A stretch of DNA of 64,000 nt. Source: an uncultured Mobiluncus sp. GTDB taxonomy: Bacteria > Actinomycetota > Actinomycetes > Actinomycetales > Actinomycetaceae. The DNA lies in the NCBI RefSeq assembly GCF_943914685.1, contig NZ_CALUCZ010000003.1, positions 62,001 through 126,000 on the forward strand. The letters are read 5' to 3'. A program made the position numbers and the translations under genes. Of this stretch, positions 26,141-34,459 are shown one piece after another (the first letter of the stretch is position 1; each line of letters opens with the position of its first letter). A model generated the notes under the pieces. It searched no databases, was not told the origin of the DNA, and was given only the letters and a program-made list of their open reading frames with translations.

Positions 26141-27148
26141 ATGGAAATGCGTCGTCTGGGAAATACCGGTATGCGGGTTTCAGCCTTGGGACTGGGAACC
26201 CTGACTTGGGGTCGCGATACTTTAGAGTCCGAAGCGGCCGCTCAGCTGGAGGCTTTTGTCGAGGCCGGGGGGAACTTGGTTGATACGTCCCCGACCTACG
26301 GAGACGGCCAGGCTGAGCAGGTGCTGGGGCGTCTGTTGGCCCACTCCAGTTCGACTGCAACAGATTCTGCCGGCGCGGATTCGTTCCGTTTTGCCCGTGA
26401 GGACTTGGTCATTGTGTCAAAAGCGGGGGTTTCGCGACGTCACGATGAATCTTTCGTGGACGCCTCGCGCCATAATCTGTTAAGCAGCCTGGACCACACC
26501 TTGGCGAACTTGGGCACCGATTACGTGGACTTGTGGCTGATTCAGGTCCCCGATCCACACACCGACTTTGACTTGGTGCTGGGTGCGTTGTGGTCGGCCT
26601 GGTCGAGCGGAAAAGCGCGGTACGTAGGGTTGTCCAACCACGCGGGTTGGCAGTGTGCCTACGCGGCGGCACGTCTGCGGGAAGGCACGGTCAATGTGCC
26701 GGGTTTAGCGGCGGTAGAAAATGAGTACTCCCTGTTAAACCGGCAGGCTGAAGCCGAAGTTTTGCCCGCCGCCCAGTCGCTGGGATTCGGATTTTTGGGT
26801 TGGTCGGCGCTGGGACGCGGGGTTTTGACCGGTAAATACCGCAACTCGGTGCCGCCGGATTCCCGCGCCGCCTCCCTTCACCTGCAGGGTTTTGTGCAGC
26901 CCTACCTGCAAGGACGTTGCCGCAGCATTGTCGAATCGGTCGCGACCGCGGCACAGGGCCTGGAGGTTTCTCCGCTGGCGGTATCGCTTGCCTGGGCTTT
27001 GCAAAAGCCCGGTGTGTCCAGTGCTATCGTCGGGGCGCGCAGTGCTGAACAGTTCCACCAAATCTTAGGGGCGCTAGGTACGAAAGTGCCGCGTCAAGTC
27101 ATGACGGCTCTGGACGAGGTTTCCGACCCCCGCCTACCGGCAGCCTAG
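26141..27148 (+). CDS. Aldo/keto reductase
   Basis: NADPH-dependent oxidoreductase of the aldo/keto reductase superfamily (YghZ/Gre3-like branch). The 335-residue TIM barrel has the N-terminal MRRLGNTGMRVSALGLGTLTW, the catalytic Asp/Tyr segment LVDTSPTYGDGQAEQVLG (about residues 45-62), catalytic Lys in LVIVSKAG, DYVDLWLIQ, VGLSNHAGWQ, and the C-terminal cofactor site SAIVGARSAEQ. The catalytic tetrad is complete. It lies 36 bases after the nuclease gene on the same strand and may be co-transcribed. The physiological substrate cannot be inferred. Confidence 0.93.
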   Translation: MEMRRLGNTGMRVSALGLGTLTWGRDTLESEAAAQLEAFVEAGGNLVDTSPTYGDGQAEQVLGRLLAHSSSTATDSAGADSFRFAREDLVIVSKAGVSRRHDESFVDASRHNLLSSLDHTLANLGTDYVDLWLIQVPDPHTDFDLVLGALWSAWSSGKARYVGLSNHAGWQCAYAAARLREGTVNVPGLAAVENEYSLLNRQAEAEVLPAAQSLGFGFLGWSALGRGVLTGKYRNSVPPDSRAASLHLQGFVQPYLQGRCRSIVESVATAAQGLEVSPLAVSLAWALQKPGVSSAIVGARSAEQFHQILGALGTKVPRQVMTALDEVSDPRLPAA

Positions 27149-27210
27149 TGTTTCTGCACCCCGCTGCCCAGCGTGACCTCCTCTCAGAGGCGACACCGGG
27201 ACAGAAGAAA

Positions 27211-27573
27211 CTAGTCGTCCTCGCCGTGCAGGTCGAAGTTCTCTAAATCGCCCTCGTCGAGATAATCGTCATCGTCATCGTCGTCATCATCATCGTCAAA
27301 GTCATCTATGAAATCGCCGTCGTCATCGTCGTTGTCATCATCATCGTCATCGTAGTCCTCGTCGTCATCGTCTTCCAGAATGTCAAAAGGCAGCTCGACT
27401 CCGGTGGCGGTAAACAGTGCGTCGTCATAGGTAAAGAAAGCGTCGCGAAGTTTTTCTTCGGCATCGCTCAGAACCGGCGAATCGTCCAAATCACTATCCG
27501 CCGCAGATGCCACTTCCAGATGCCGCTGCAGCGCGGCAATCAAATTATCTAGCTCCGTACGAGGATTCTTCAT
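27211..27573 (-). CDS. Asp-tract acidic protein of unknown function
   Basis: About 120 residues. The N-terminal ~65 residues form a folded-looking, mostly helical domain (ELDNLIAALQRHLEVASAA, LRDAFFTYDDALFTATGVEL). The rest is an extremely acidic low-complexity tail of Asp with some Asn, Gly, Phe and Tyr, encoded by a GAT/GAC-rich tract (about 27256-27372). Similar short proteins with an Asp-rich tail occur in actinobacteria and are sometimes annotated 'DNA primase' or 'primosomal protein', which I consider unreliable. ATG 27573 is preferred; the reading from 27594 lacks a ribosome site. It could mimic nucleic acid or bind basic proteins (speculative). Convergent with the aldo/keto reductase. 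Confidence 0.7.
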   Translation of the reverse strand: MKNPRTELDNLIAALQRHLEVASAADSDLDDSPVLSDAEEKLRDAFFTYDDALFTATGVELPFDILEDDDDEDYDDDDDDNDDDDGDFIDDFDDDDDDDDDDDYLDEGDLENFDLHGEDD

Positions 27574-27730
27574 AAGCTCAATTCTAATCGGCATGACCCA
27601 AGCTTGCAGGGGAATTTCGCGCGAAAACAGCGACTCACCCTATCAACGTGAGCTAACCGATAAGACCGCTGAATCGCCCTTGTGCGACCCCACCAGAAAC
27701 ACCCGACTTGGTTGAGGGAACCAAAACAAA

Positions 27731-28825
27731 CTAGGGCAGGTGCAGCTGTCCTCTGACCATGGTCACCATCAGGTCGGTGCCTTTGATTTCCGAAGTTTCA
27801 TCGGGCCCTACGATTTGAGATTCTCCATTAGGGCCGGTCAACTGGGAGGCTCCACCCTCGACCCCCAGAGGGAGGACAATCCACATCTTGCCGGGAGTAT
27901 AGGTGGTGGAGGGAGCTTTCCCGGCGATTTCCGCCTTAATGTTTGCCACCACTACCCGCGCGTGCGCCCGAGCGGCGTCAGCCCGTTTAGACTCGTGAAC
28001 ATCGGTAATGTCACCAACTGCGTAGACGTGATCCTGGCCCTTGACCCGCAGGTATTCGTCCACCGCGACCTGTCCCTCGCTGTTCAGGGAATCACCGTAG
28101 TTCGCCCGCAGATAGCCCGAAGCCGTTTGGGCTCCGTAGCACAGGAACCACATATCCGCGTCGATTCCCACTCCAGCCTGGGTCTCGACATGGAAAGGAG
28201 CCAGCTCGCCGATGTCGGTTGGCGGCAGGTAAGCCAAAGGAGCGCCCAAAACCAACTGCACTCCGGCCTGCTGCAACTCCGCGGTCAAAACGCTGCGCAA
28301 GTCTTCGGCGTATTCATTCGACCCCAAAATATGCGGGGAACGGTCCACCATAATAATTTCCATATCGGGGAAGTTCGTGAACAGCTCACCGGCGAATTCA
28401 ATGGCAACAGTGCCCGCACCGACCAACATAACCCGCTTCGCTTGCGACAAATTATTCCGGGTTTCTTCCAGACGGCGTTTCGCTAACGAGGCTGTCGGGA
28501 TATTGTGTTTCGCCGGATAAGGGTAGGTCGTTCCGGTGGCCAAAACTAGGTAGTCCGATTCAATAGGGTCGTGATTTGCCAGGTGAACGGTGGTTCCCTC
28601 GACGCGGGTCGCTTCCCCGTGCACGACCCGACCGTGCTTTAACAGGCGCGAATAGGGCATGAAAATGGTGTGGGTCCAAATATCATCGACCGCGGCACGC
28701 AAAGCCGCCGCGTGATGCACGAACTGGTCTTTTTGTTCCACCAAAGTCACTTCGGCAACATCGTCCAAACCGCCGGCCACGGTGATTCCCCCGTATCCGC
28801 CGCCGACTACAGTAACTCGAACCAC
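27731..28825 (-). CDS. FAD-dependent pyridine nucleotide-disulfide-type oxidoreductase
   Basis: About 364 residues, resembling type II NADH dehydrogenase/AIF-like flavoproteins. Features are an N-terminal FAD-binding GGGYGGITVAGGL, the ATG motif YLVLATGTTYPYP (about residues 90-102), a second Rossmann motif VMLVGAGTVAIEFAGEL for NAD(P)H, and the C-terminal FAD site VYAVGDITDV. There is no CxxC redox pair. GTG 28825 is preferred because GGGAGGT lies just upstream; an upstream TTG (28867) would add 14 residues without a good site. It is a single-gene unit between the Asp-tract gene and the MazG-like gene. Quinone or other small-molecule reduction is likely, but the acceptor is unknown. Confidence 0.88.
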   Translation of the reverse strand: MVRVTVVGGGYGGITVAGGLDDVAEVTLVEQKDQFVHHAAALRAAVDDIWTHTIFMPYSRLLKHGRVVHGEATRVEGTTVHLANHDPIESDYLVLATGTTYPYPAKHNIPTASLAKRRLEETRNNLSQAKRVMLVGAGTVAIEFAGELFTNFPDMEIIMVDRSPHILGSNEYAEDLRSVLTAELQQAGVQLVLGAPLAYLPPTDIGELAPFHVETQAGVGIDADMWFLCYGAQTASGYLRANYGDSLNSEGQVAVDEYLRVKGQDHVYAVGDITDVHESKRADAARAHARVVVANIKAEIAGKAPSTTYTPGKMWIVLPLGVEGGASQLTGPNGESQIVGPDETSEIKGTDLMVTMVRGQLHLP

Positions 28826-28951
28826 ACTACCTCCCACTTCGGCTGACCTAGGATAGATAATTTTCAAACAAAACGTCTTAATCCTAACCTAATAGCCCGC
28901 CAGTGCACTGGTTTCGCGTAAAGTATTTCTGCCCGCCAGGCGTGGGCGAGA

Positions 28952-29440
28952 TTATAGTTCTGCGGCCAGCGGGACCTGCAAGGCTCGGGCGATATTCGGG
29001 GGGAAAAATCCCTCCCCTTTCAAAACTTTGCCGTCTTCGCGATAAATCGGTTTCCCGTCCGGGCCTAGCTTGGACATATTGGACGCTTGAACTTCCTGCA
29101 ATACTGCCGGCAGGTTGATGCCTGCCTCAAGGGCCATTCCGTAAACAACGTAGGTCAAATCCGCCAAAGCATCGGCGACCTCAACAGTGTCGCGAGCGCC
29201 CTCGTCGAGTTCGCTGATCCCGTCCATCACCCCGCGCAGCGCCGCATAGGCTTTCTGACCATATAGCGCGCGCACCAACTCGGAAGTTTCTTCTAAAATC
29301 AGCGACAAGCGCATATGCATTCGCTCATTTTCAATGTTCGGCCCGGTAGTCACGACCGGCAGACCATAAACTTGATGAAATTGCCGCACCAGGGCTTCGG
29401 GGTCGCGCGGATCGGGAGCTGGCAGTGTTGTTTCACTCAT
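28952..29440 (-). CDS. MazG-like nucleotide pyrophosphohydrolase
   Basis: 162-residue, all-alpha NTP-PPase superfamily protein. Metal-binding residues are visible as EETSELVRALYG (ExxxE type) and VEVADALADLTYVVYG (ExxD type), the standard MazG/PRA-PH arrangement. It is expected to hydrolyse a nucleoside triphosphate, or a related compound, to the monophosphate and pyrophosphate, often for housecleaning of damaged nucleotides. The C-terminal part has DGKPIYREDGKVLKGEGFFP, typical of the phosphoribosyl-ATP pyrophosphohydrolase-like subgroup that is not HisE. The ATG overlaps the stop of the upstream acetyltransferase, suggesting co-translation. Confidence 0.85.
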   Translation of the reverse strand: MSETTLPAPDPRDPEALVRQFHQVYGLPVVTTGPNIENERMHMRLSLILEETSELVRALYGQKAYAALRGVMDGISELDEGARDTVEVADALADLTYVVYGMALEAGINLPAVLQEVQASNMSKLGPDGKPIYREDGKVLKGEGFFPPNIARALQVPLAAEL

Positions 29441-30140
29441 TTTTTGTACTTCTTTCCTGGTCCGAGGAGTTTCCCCGGTTACCTTGCTGTAATAGTTTCA
29501 TAAGGGCGTTCCACGAGGTCGCCGGTTCCAGCGGGTCCCCCGGTAACAGTGTCGCCACGGCACGGTCTTCCCGCTGGTCCTGATGCAGTCCAATACCGCG
29601 CAAGATACCGCCAAAACGGAATCCACAACGCCAGGCGACCCGGATAGACGCCAGATTGTCCGGGTGCGATTCCAAGGTCACGCATTGGAAACCCAACAGG
29701 TTGAACGCGGTGGTGACCGCCAACTGCAAGGCCTCACGCATCAGCCCGCGCCCCCGCCACTCGGGAGCCATCCAGTACCCGACATTGGCGGTCTTTTCCA
29801 ACCCGACCCGCAAAGAAATCGTGCCCGCCACGTGGGGAGTTTGGGCATCATAAGTTCGGATAATCCAGCTGGCTCCCCCTTCGTCCCACAACTGGGGGCA
29901 AAGTTCGTTTAAAAAGTTATCCGCGTGTTCCGGGCCGAAAGGCACCGGGACCGTCGTAAAACGCTGGATCTCGGGATCTTGGCAAGCGGCCGCGACTTCG
30001 GGCGCGTCCGCAGCCCGCGGCACGTCCAAGGTCAGGTTGGTACCATGCACCGGAAAGGGCCGATGGGCCCCGATTCCCCCCTCGATGGCACTGGTGGAAA
30101 CAGATTTTGCGATTCCCTGAACGAAAGGTGTTTCAGACAT
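29433..30140 (-). CDS. GNAT N-acetyltransferase (RimJ/RimL type)
   Basis: About 235 residues. The GNAT fold is shown by LTLDVPRAADAPEV near the N-terminus, VGYWMAPEWRGRGLMREALQL (acetyl-CoA pyrophosphate loop R-G-R-G) and the C-terminal VTLESHPDNLASIRVAWRCGF, matching the N..S..v..k.GF element of RimJ/RimL-type enzymes. ATG 30140 has GGGAGGATTC immediately upstream; the longer reading from 30167 is unlikely. It overlaps the MazG-like gene by 8 bases and lies just downstream of tRNA-Leu on the same strand, past a hairpin. Substrate (ribosomal protein N-terminus or small molecule) is unknown. Confidence 0.87.
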   Translation of the reverse strand: MSETPFVQGIAKSVSTSAIEGGIGAHRPFPVHGTNLTLDVPRAADAPEVAAACQDPEIQRFTTVPVPFGPEHADNFLNELCPQLWDEGGASWIIRTYDAQTPHVAGTISLRVGLEKTANVGYWMAPEWRGRGLMREALQLAVTTAFNLLGFQCVTLESHPDNLASIRVAWRCGFRFGGILRGIGLHQDQREDRAVATLLPGDPLEPATSWNALMKLLQQGNRGNSSDQERSTKNE

Positions 30141-30166
30141 GAATCCTCCCGAACGAAAATACGACA

Positions 30167-30188
30167 AAGACCCGGAGTTCCGGGTCTT
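30167..30188 (-). terminator. Hairpin after tRNA-Leu
   Basis: A perfect 9-bp stem (AAGACCCGG at 30167-30175 with its complement at 30180-30188) has a 4-base loop, directly past the 3' end of tRNA-Leu on the minus strand. The T-run is weak, so it may act as a processing/termination signal. Confidence 0.6.
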
Positions 30189-30189
30189 G

Positions 30190-30274
30190 TGCGAGGAAAG
30201 GGACTTGAACCCTCACGACCGCAATTGGTCACAAGCACCTCAAGCTTGCGCGTCTACCATTCCGCCACCCTCGC
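30190..30274 (-). tRNA. tRNA-Leu (anticodon GAG)
   Basis: An 85-nt class II tRNA. Acceptor GCGAGGG pairs with TCCTCGC, the D arm contains GGCGGAATGGTAGACGC, the anticodon loop TTGAGGT gives GAG, a long variable arm is present, and the T arm is GAGGG-TTCAAGT-CCCTT. Discriminator A; CCA is not encoded. It reads CUC/CUU codons. Confidence 0.95.
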
Positions 30275-30404
30275 TGGTGCTAAAGGCAAATCAAATTTAG
30301 CGGGTTTAGGCGATATTCTCAAAACGAAGTCCGCAACGAAAACGTACCTGTGCGAAACTTGGCGCAAAACCCGGGGATTGACGACCCGCAAAACGAATCG
30401 AACC

Positions 30405-30767
30405 TCAATCAGCTTCCGAGAACTGCCAAATCTCGACCATAGAAGCGGTCGGGGTCAGGAAAAAGGCATTTTCATCGACATCGTCTTTGCCGGTAGCACT
30501 GGCTTTCACCAACACGTAACCGCTGGCCAGCTTGATGCCAATCTGAGCCGGATCCGTGGCCGCTTCGGCGGAAAGAGTGCCGTCAGGACGCATGAACCGA
30601 ACCGTTTTTGCCGAACCGCGCATCACCTCAGCGACCTCGGCGTTGCCCGAGTACACGCCAATCACAATCAGGCCCGAACCGACCAGCGGATCGCCGCGGA
30701 CCAGGGACTTCGCCCGCACAGCGGCGCGTTTGAAATAATTACGCCCTTCAACAATGTCATCATTCAC
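30405..30767 (-). CDS. Hypothetical protein, 120 aa
   Basis: Not recognised. The 120-residue product begins at a GTG (30767) with only a weak purine stretch upstream. It is rich in small beta-forming stretches (GSGLIVIGVYSG, IGIKLASGYVLVKASAT, FFLTPTASMVEIWQF) and lacks signal peptide, membrane segments or cysteines, suggesting a small cytosolic beta-rich domain. It lies between tRNA-Leu and the SNF2 helicase gene, on the same strand as both and about 90 bases downstream of the helicase gene. Codon use looks like that of its neighbours. Confidence 0.6.
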   Translation of the reverse strand: MNDDIVEGRNYFKRAAVRAKSLVRGDPLVGSGLIVIGVYSGNAEVAEVMRGSAKTVRFMRPDGTLSAEAATDPAQIGIKLASGYVLVKASATGKDDVDENAFFLTPTASMVEIWQFSEAD

Positions 30768-30856
30768 GGTCTCATTCTTTCACGACCGCATAGACAGCGC
30801 CGGAATTTGGGTAAAGATTTACCTTGTGGCCCCCGCTGATGCGCTCTGGTGAAACC

Positions 30857-33820
30857 TTAGTTTAAGAGGCTGCGCAGCTGGTCAAGGCTGATTCCCGCGG
30901 ACACTTCCCGGTTCTCTTGACCGGAGAGTACCGCCCCGATGAGGTCGCGTTTCTTTTCTTGCAGCTCCAAGACGCGCTGTTCAATAGTGTCGGCGGCGAC
31001 CAGTCGATAGACGTTGACGAACCGTTTTTGCCCCAACCGATGGGCCCGGTCGACAGCCTGGGCCTCCACAGCCGGATTCCACCACGGGTCGGTGAGAAAC
31101 ACGTAATCCGCCTCGGTGAGGTTCAAACCAAACCCACCGGCCTTCAACGAAATCAGGAATACGTCGACTTCCCCGTTTTGGAACCGTGCCACCTGCCGGT
31201 CGCGGTCCCGACTGGTGCCGTCCAGATAGGCGTAATCAATCCCCGCCTCGTCCAGTTTTTCCCGCAGTATCGCCAAGAACGAAGTGAACTGGGAAAACAC
31301 CAGCGCCTTGTGGCGCTGCCGTGCCGTCACGCTGCTATCGTCGCGCAACCCCTCCAACGTTTGCAGCAGATACGTGACTTTCGCACCGTCCTCGTGCGCG
31401 TGATGGTCGATGAGCCGAGCGCTCAAAGCGAGCTGACGCAGGCGAGTCAGCGCCGTAAGGATATTGATACGAGGAGAATTAGCGTCCGCCGCCTGGGCTC
31501 TGGCCGTCGTCAAATACTTGGCGTACCAGGTGCGCTGCACCGGTTCCAGGTCGATAGAGACAATCTGTTCGATTTTTTCGGGCAGCTCCTGAGCGACACT
31601 GTCTTTGGTGCGGCGCAGCAGGAACGGCGCCACCCGATCCGAAAGCTCGGCAGCCGCCTCGCTGCGATCGCTGAGTGTCTCGGCGGCAAAACGGCGGGTA
31701 AATACCGGCAAGCTGGGCAGCACCGTGGGAACAGTCAGCGACATAATCGACCACAAGTCAGTGGCGGTGTTTTCGATGGGTGTACCTGTCAAGGCAAAAG
31801 CCCACTTCGTGTGCAGACGGACCAAGGCTTTATGGGTGGCGGTGGAGGGGTTTTTCACAAACTGGGCTTCATCGAAAACTAAACCCGAGAAACTCTGAGT
31901 TTGCCAGAAATCTATGTCCATTCGGGCCAGCGTATAGGTAGTCAGCACCAGGTCGGCTTGTTCGACTTCGCGGGTCACCCTCTGACAGTCGGCAGCGGCT
32001 TTGCCCACGCTCGTCCTTTGGGTGTACACCCGCAAGTCCGGAAACCATCGCGAGGCCTGCTCTTCCCAAGTTCCAATCAAACTGGCCGGTACCACCACGA
32101 ACACCGCAGCCGAATCCGCGGGACTATCCCCCAACTGCAGCTTTTGCCCGGCGATAACCGCCAGCATCTGCATAGTCTTGCCCAGACCCATGTCGTCAGC
32201 CAAGATACCGCCCAAACCGGCCTCGGCCCGAGCCGTCATCCAACGGAAACCGTCCTCTTGATACCCTCGCCATGTGCCTTGTGCCAACGCGGGAGTCGAC
32301 ACTTCGGGCGGATTCACCAGTCTGTTGACGGCGTGTTCCCAATCACCGGAAAACTGGCGCGTCGTGGCCAGCGCCTCCAACGCCGAGACCAGCCCGAAAT
32401 TAGAAATCCCAACCGTAAAAGCCGCACTTCCGGAAAAGTCGTTAAGCCCCAAATCGGTGAACTCGCGAATCAGGCGTTTCAGCTGCTGATTTTTCGCCGC
32501 ATACAAATCCACCCAGTTACCCTCGGGAGTTTGCCACCAGCGCTCCACCCGCCCCAGAGCCGCCAGGAACTCTTTCGTGTCCAAGTCCTCTTGACCTAGG
32601 CGCAGTCCCAGGTTCAGCCCGTAACGCAGCCCCCAGCCACGCGGCTCACCCTCGGTAGGCTCGCCTAAATCCGACTCGAAGTCCGGGGCTGTGTCGTCAG
32701 ACCGGAGCGTCCCTTCAGTGGGAGAAAGCGCCTGGTCAATCTGCAAATCGAGAGCGGGTCCGTCAGAGAAAATCTGGATATGTTGCAGTTCGGGGGAAAT
32801 GTTGACTTCAGCGCGTTCGGAAACGTTGATGGTGTTGATAAACTCGCGAATCCGGTCCAACTCAAAAATGGGAAATTTTTTCGTAAAGAACGTCTGAATT
32901 TCGGATTCATTCCAGCCTCCCAGGGAGCCGACGCCCCGCATAGCCTCCTGAATTTCCGGATCGGGAGTGTTGGGGTCCAAAGCCACTTCTACCGCGGCGG
33001 TGTTCGAGCGGCGGCGCACGGTCCAGCGGATTTCGACCAGTTTCGGGTTCATTTCGTGGAGTCGTAGCAATCCGCACAATCGGGGAGGACCGAAAACGTG
33101 TTCCTGGGTCAGATGCATCGAGTCACGAGACAGTACCCCCAGCTCCCCCAGGCGTTTGGCGTAGTTCGCCCAAAATTCGTTGGCCTGCGCAGCCGGGATT
33201 TCCCATCTAGCTTGCGCCGCGGCCAGCGCGTTCAGCCCCTCGTTCACCCCAGCTTTCAATCCGGCGCACGCCACGAAACGCCCGCGTAGGGCGTCCAGTC
33301 GCGGCCCGAGAGGCTGACAGTCGGCCCCGTTGGTTTTGGGCGTGTCTGAGGGAACGCCAGCCCTCGCAGTTTCAGTGCCGGCCGCTACCGTTACCGAGCC
33401 GTCCTCGTGCTGGGTGATGACTAAGACCGTTTGGGGGTCGGGAGCCGCGGGACGCAGCACGGTGGTGCGAGTAGCGTCAGAAAATACGCTGACTCCGCTG
33501 GTGATGCACTTTTCCAGGAGGTCGAGACCGGTGGGGTCCAGGTGACTCAACTTCACAAGCTGCGCTCGGGCACTATGTTCAAAAAGGTGGCGCATCGCGG
33601 CGAGCTGCGTGGGGTTCAGTCCGCGGGTAACCGAGGCCCAGCGCGAGGTCAGGTCACGCCAAGTGGCACGTTTTTCTGACCAGTCTCCGGCCGGGTTGAT
33701 ACGCAGGGGAACCAAGGTTTCCCCCTCTATCTGGATTGCCAAAGGCTGGTTCGTAACATCAACCTCGCCAGCGTTGAGCAAACTGCCGAGCCCCGCGCGC
33801 CAATCCATTTCGTAAGCCAT
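30857..33820 (-). CDS. SNF2/RapA-type DEAD/DEAH helicase
   Basis: 987-residue Swi2/Snf2 ATPase. The N-terminal ~450 residues are a family-specific region without clear catalytic motifs. The motor begins with motif I DDMGLGKTMQML (about residue 545), then TYTLARM, motif II FDEAQFVKN (DEAQ), motif III LTGTPIENTATDLWSIM, and the helicase C domain with FSQFTSFL, YLDGTSRDRDRQV, SLKAGGFGLNLTEADYV, and motif VI DRAHRLGQKR. All catalytic motifs are intact. Such bacterial SNF2 proteins remodel protein-DNA or protein-RNA complexes (RapA recycles RNA polymerase), but this one is not RapA itself. It is divergent from trmL. Confidence 0.92.
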   Translation of the reverse strand: MAYEMDWRAGLGSLLNAGEVDVTNQPLAIQIEGETLVPLRINPAGDWSEKRATWRDLTSRWASVTRGLNPTQLAAMRHLFEHSARAQLVKLSHLDPTGLDLLEKCITSGVSVFSDATRTTVLRPAAPDPQTVLVITQHEDGSVTVAAGTETARAGVPSDTPKTNGADCQPLGPRLDALRGRFVACAGLKAGVNEGLNALAAAQARWEIPAAQANEFWANYAKRLGELGVLSRDSMHLTQEHVFGPPRLCGLLRLHEMNPKLVEIRWTVRRRSNTAAVEVALDPNTPDPEIQEAMRGVGSLGGWNESEIQTFFTKKFPIFELDRIREFINTINVSERAEVNISPELQHIQIFSDGPALDLQIDQALSPTEGTLRSDDTAPDFESDLGEPTEGEPRGWGLRYGLNLGLRLGQEDLDTKEFLAALGRVERWWQTPEGNWVDLYAAKNQQLKRLIREFTDLGLNDFSGSAAFTVGISNFGLVSALEALATTRQFSGDWEHAVNRLVNPPEVSTPALAQGTWRGYQEDGFRWMTARAEAGLGGILADDMGLGKTMQMLAVIAGQKLQLGDSPADSAAVFVVVPASLIGTWEEQASRWFPDLRVYTQRTSVGKAAADCQRVTREVEQADLVLTTYTLARMDIDFWQTQSFSGLVFDEAQFVKNPSTATHKALVRLHTKWAFALTGTPIENTATDLWSIMSLTVPTVLPSLPVFTRRFAAETLSDRSEAAAELSDRVAPFLLRRTKDSVAQELPEKIEQIVSIDLEPVQRTWYAKYLTTARAQAADANSPRINILTALTRLRQLALSARLIDHHAHEDGAKVTYLLQTLEGLRDDSSVTARQRHKALVFSQFTSFLAILREKLDEAGIDYAYLDGTSRDRDRQVARFQNGEVDVFLISLKAGGFGLNLTEADYVFLTDPWWNPAVEAQAVDRAHRLGQKRFVNVYRLVAADTIEQRVLELQEKKRDLIGAVLSGQENREVSAGISLDQLRSLLN

Positions 33821-33891
33821 TCTGTCTATTTTACAGGTTTCAGCGCCGGATTTTCCGTTGCAGCGAAAAACCTCCCTAGAATAGGGACGTT

Positions 33892-34356
33892 ATGTTGCAC
33901 GTGATTTTCTTTCAACCTCGCATTGCCGGGAATACCGGTGCCGCTATTCGCCTGGCCGCCTGTACCGGCGCTACCCTGCACGTGGTCGAGCCGACCGTGT
34001 TTGACCTGGATAACGACACCAAGTTGAAGCGTGCCGGACTGGACTATCACGACCTAGCGCACCTGGAGCGTCACCCCGATTTGGACGACTGCCTGGCACA
34101 CGTGCCCGGAAAACTTTATGCCTTTACCGGCCACACGGACATACTGCTGCCCCAGATTCAGTTCCAGGACGGGGACGGTCTCATGTTTGGCCCCGAAGAT
34201 ACCGGGCTGCCGGTTGAAGTCATGGACGACCCGCGTGTCACCAGTCGGGTTCGAATCCCCATGCTGGAGGGGCGCCGCTCCCTGAACCTTTCGATTTCAG
34301 CGGCGATTGGGCTGTATTACGCCTGGGGTCAGCTCGGCTACACCGGCGGTATGTAG
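33892..34356 (+). CDS. trmL: tRNA (cytidine34/uridine34-2'-O)-methyltransferase
   Basis: SPOUT-class SAM enzyme that 2'-O-methylates the wobble nucleotide of tRNA-Leu isoacceptors with CAA and UAA anticodons in E. coli. The 154-residue product shows the TrmL pattern: FFQPRIAGNTGAAIRLAACT at the N-terminus, LDYHDLAHLERH, LMFGPEDTGLP (SAM-binding knot) and IPMLEGRRSLNLSISAAIGLY. Length is standard. It is divergent from the SNF2 gene. The window also carries a CAA-anticodon tRNA with unusual architecture, a potential substrate (inference). Confidence 0.93.
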   Translation: MLHVIFFQPRIAGNTGAAIRLAACTGATLHVVEPTVFDLDNDTKLKRAGLDYHDLAHLERHPDLDDCLAHVPGKLYAFTGHTDILLPQIQFQDGDGLMFGPEDTGLPVEVMDDPRVTSRVRIPMLEGRRSLNLSISAAIGLYYAWGQLGYTGGM

Positions 34357-34419
34357 TTTCATTTTTCCTGGTCACAAGTCTCGATTTCCCGGTTTTCCGT
34401 GTGCCTGCGCGGCTTTTCC

Positions 34420-34448
34420 CTTTTCCTCATGTTAATCTCGAGGAAAAG
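34420..34448 (+). promoter_or_regulatory. Inverted repeat before the DNA methyltransferase gene
   Basis: CTTTTCCTC (34420-34428) and its exact complement (34440-34448) are separated by 11 bases. The 3' arm runs into the GAGGGA ribosome site of the methyltransferase gene, so as RNA it could limit translation, or as DNA it could be an operator. Confidence 0.45.
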
Positions 34449-34459
34449 AGGGAGCACGT

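Noticed and set aside
27256..27372. Possible CRISPR or satellite array in the TCATCG-rich stretch
   Set aside because: It is an in-frame Asp codon tract within a gene, not spaced repeats.
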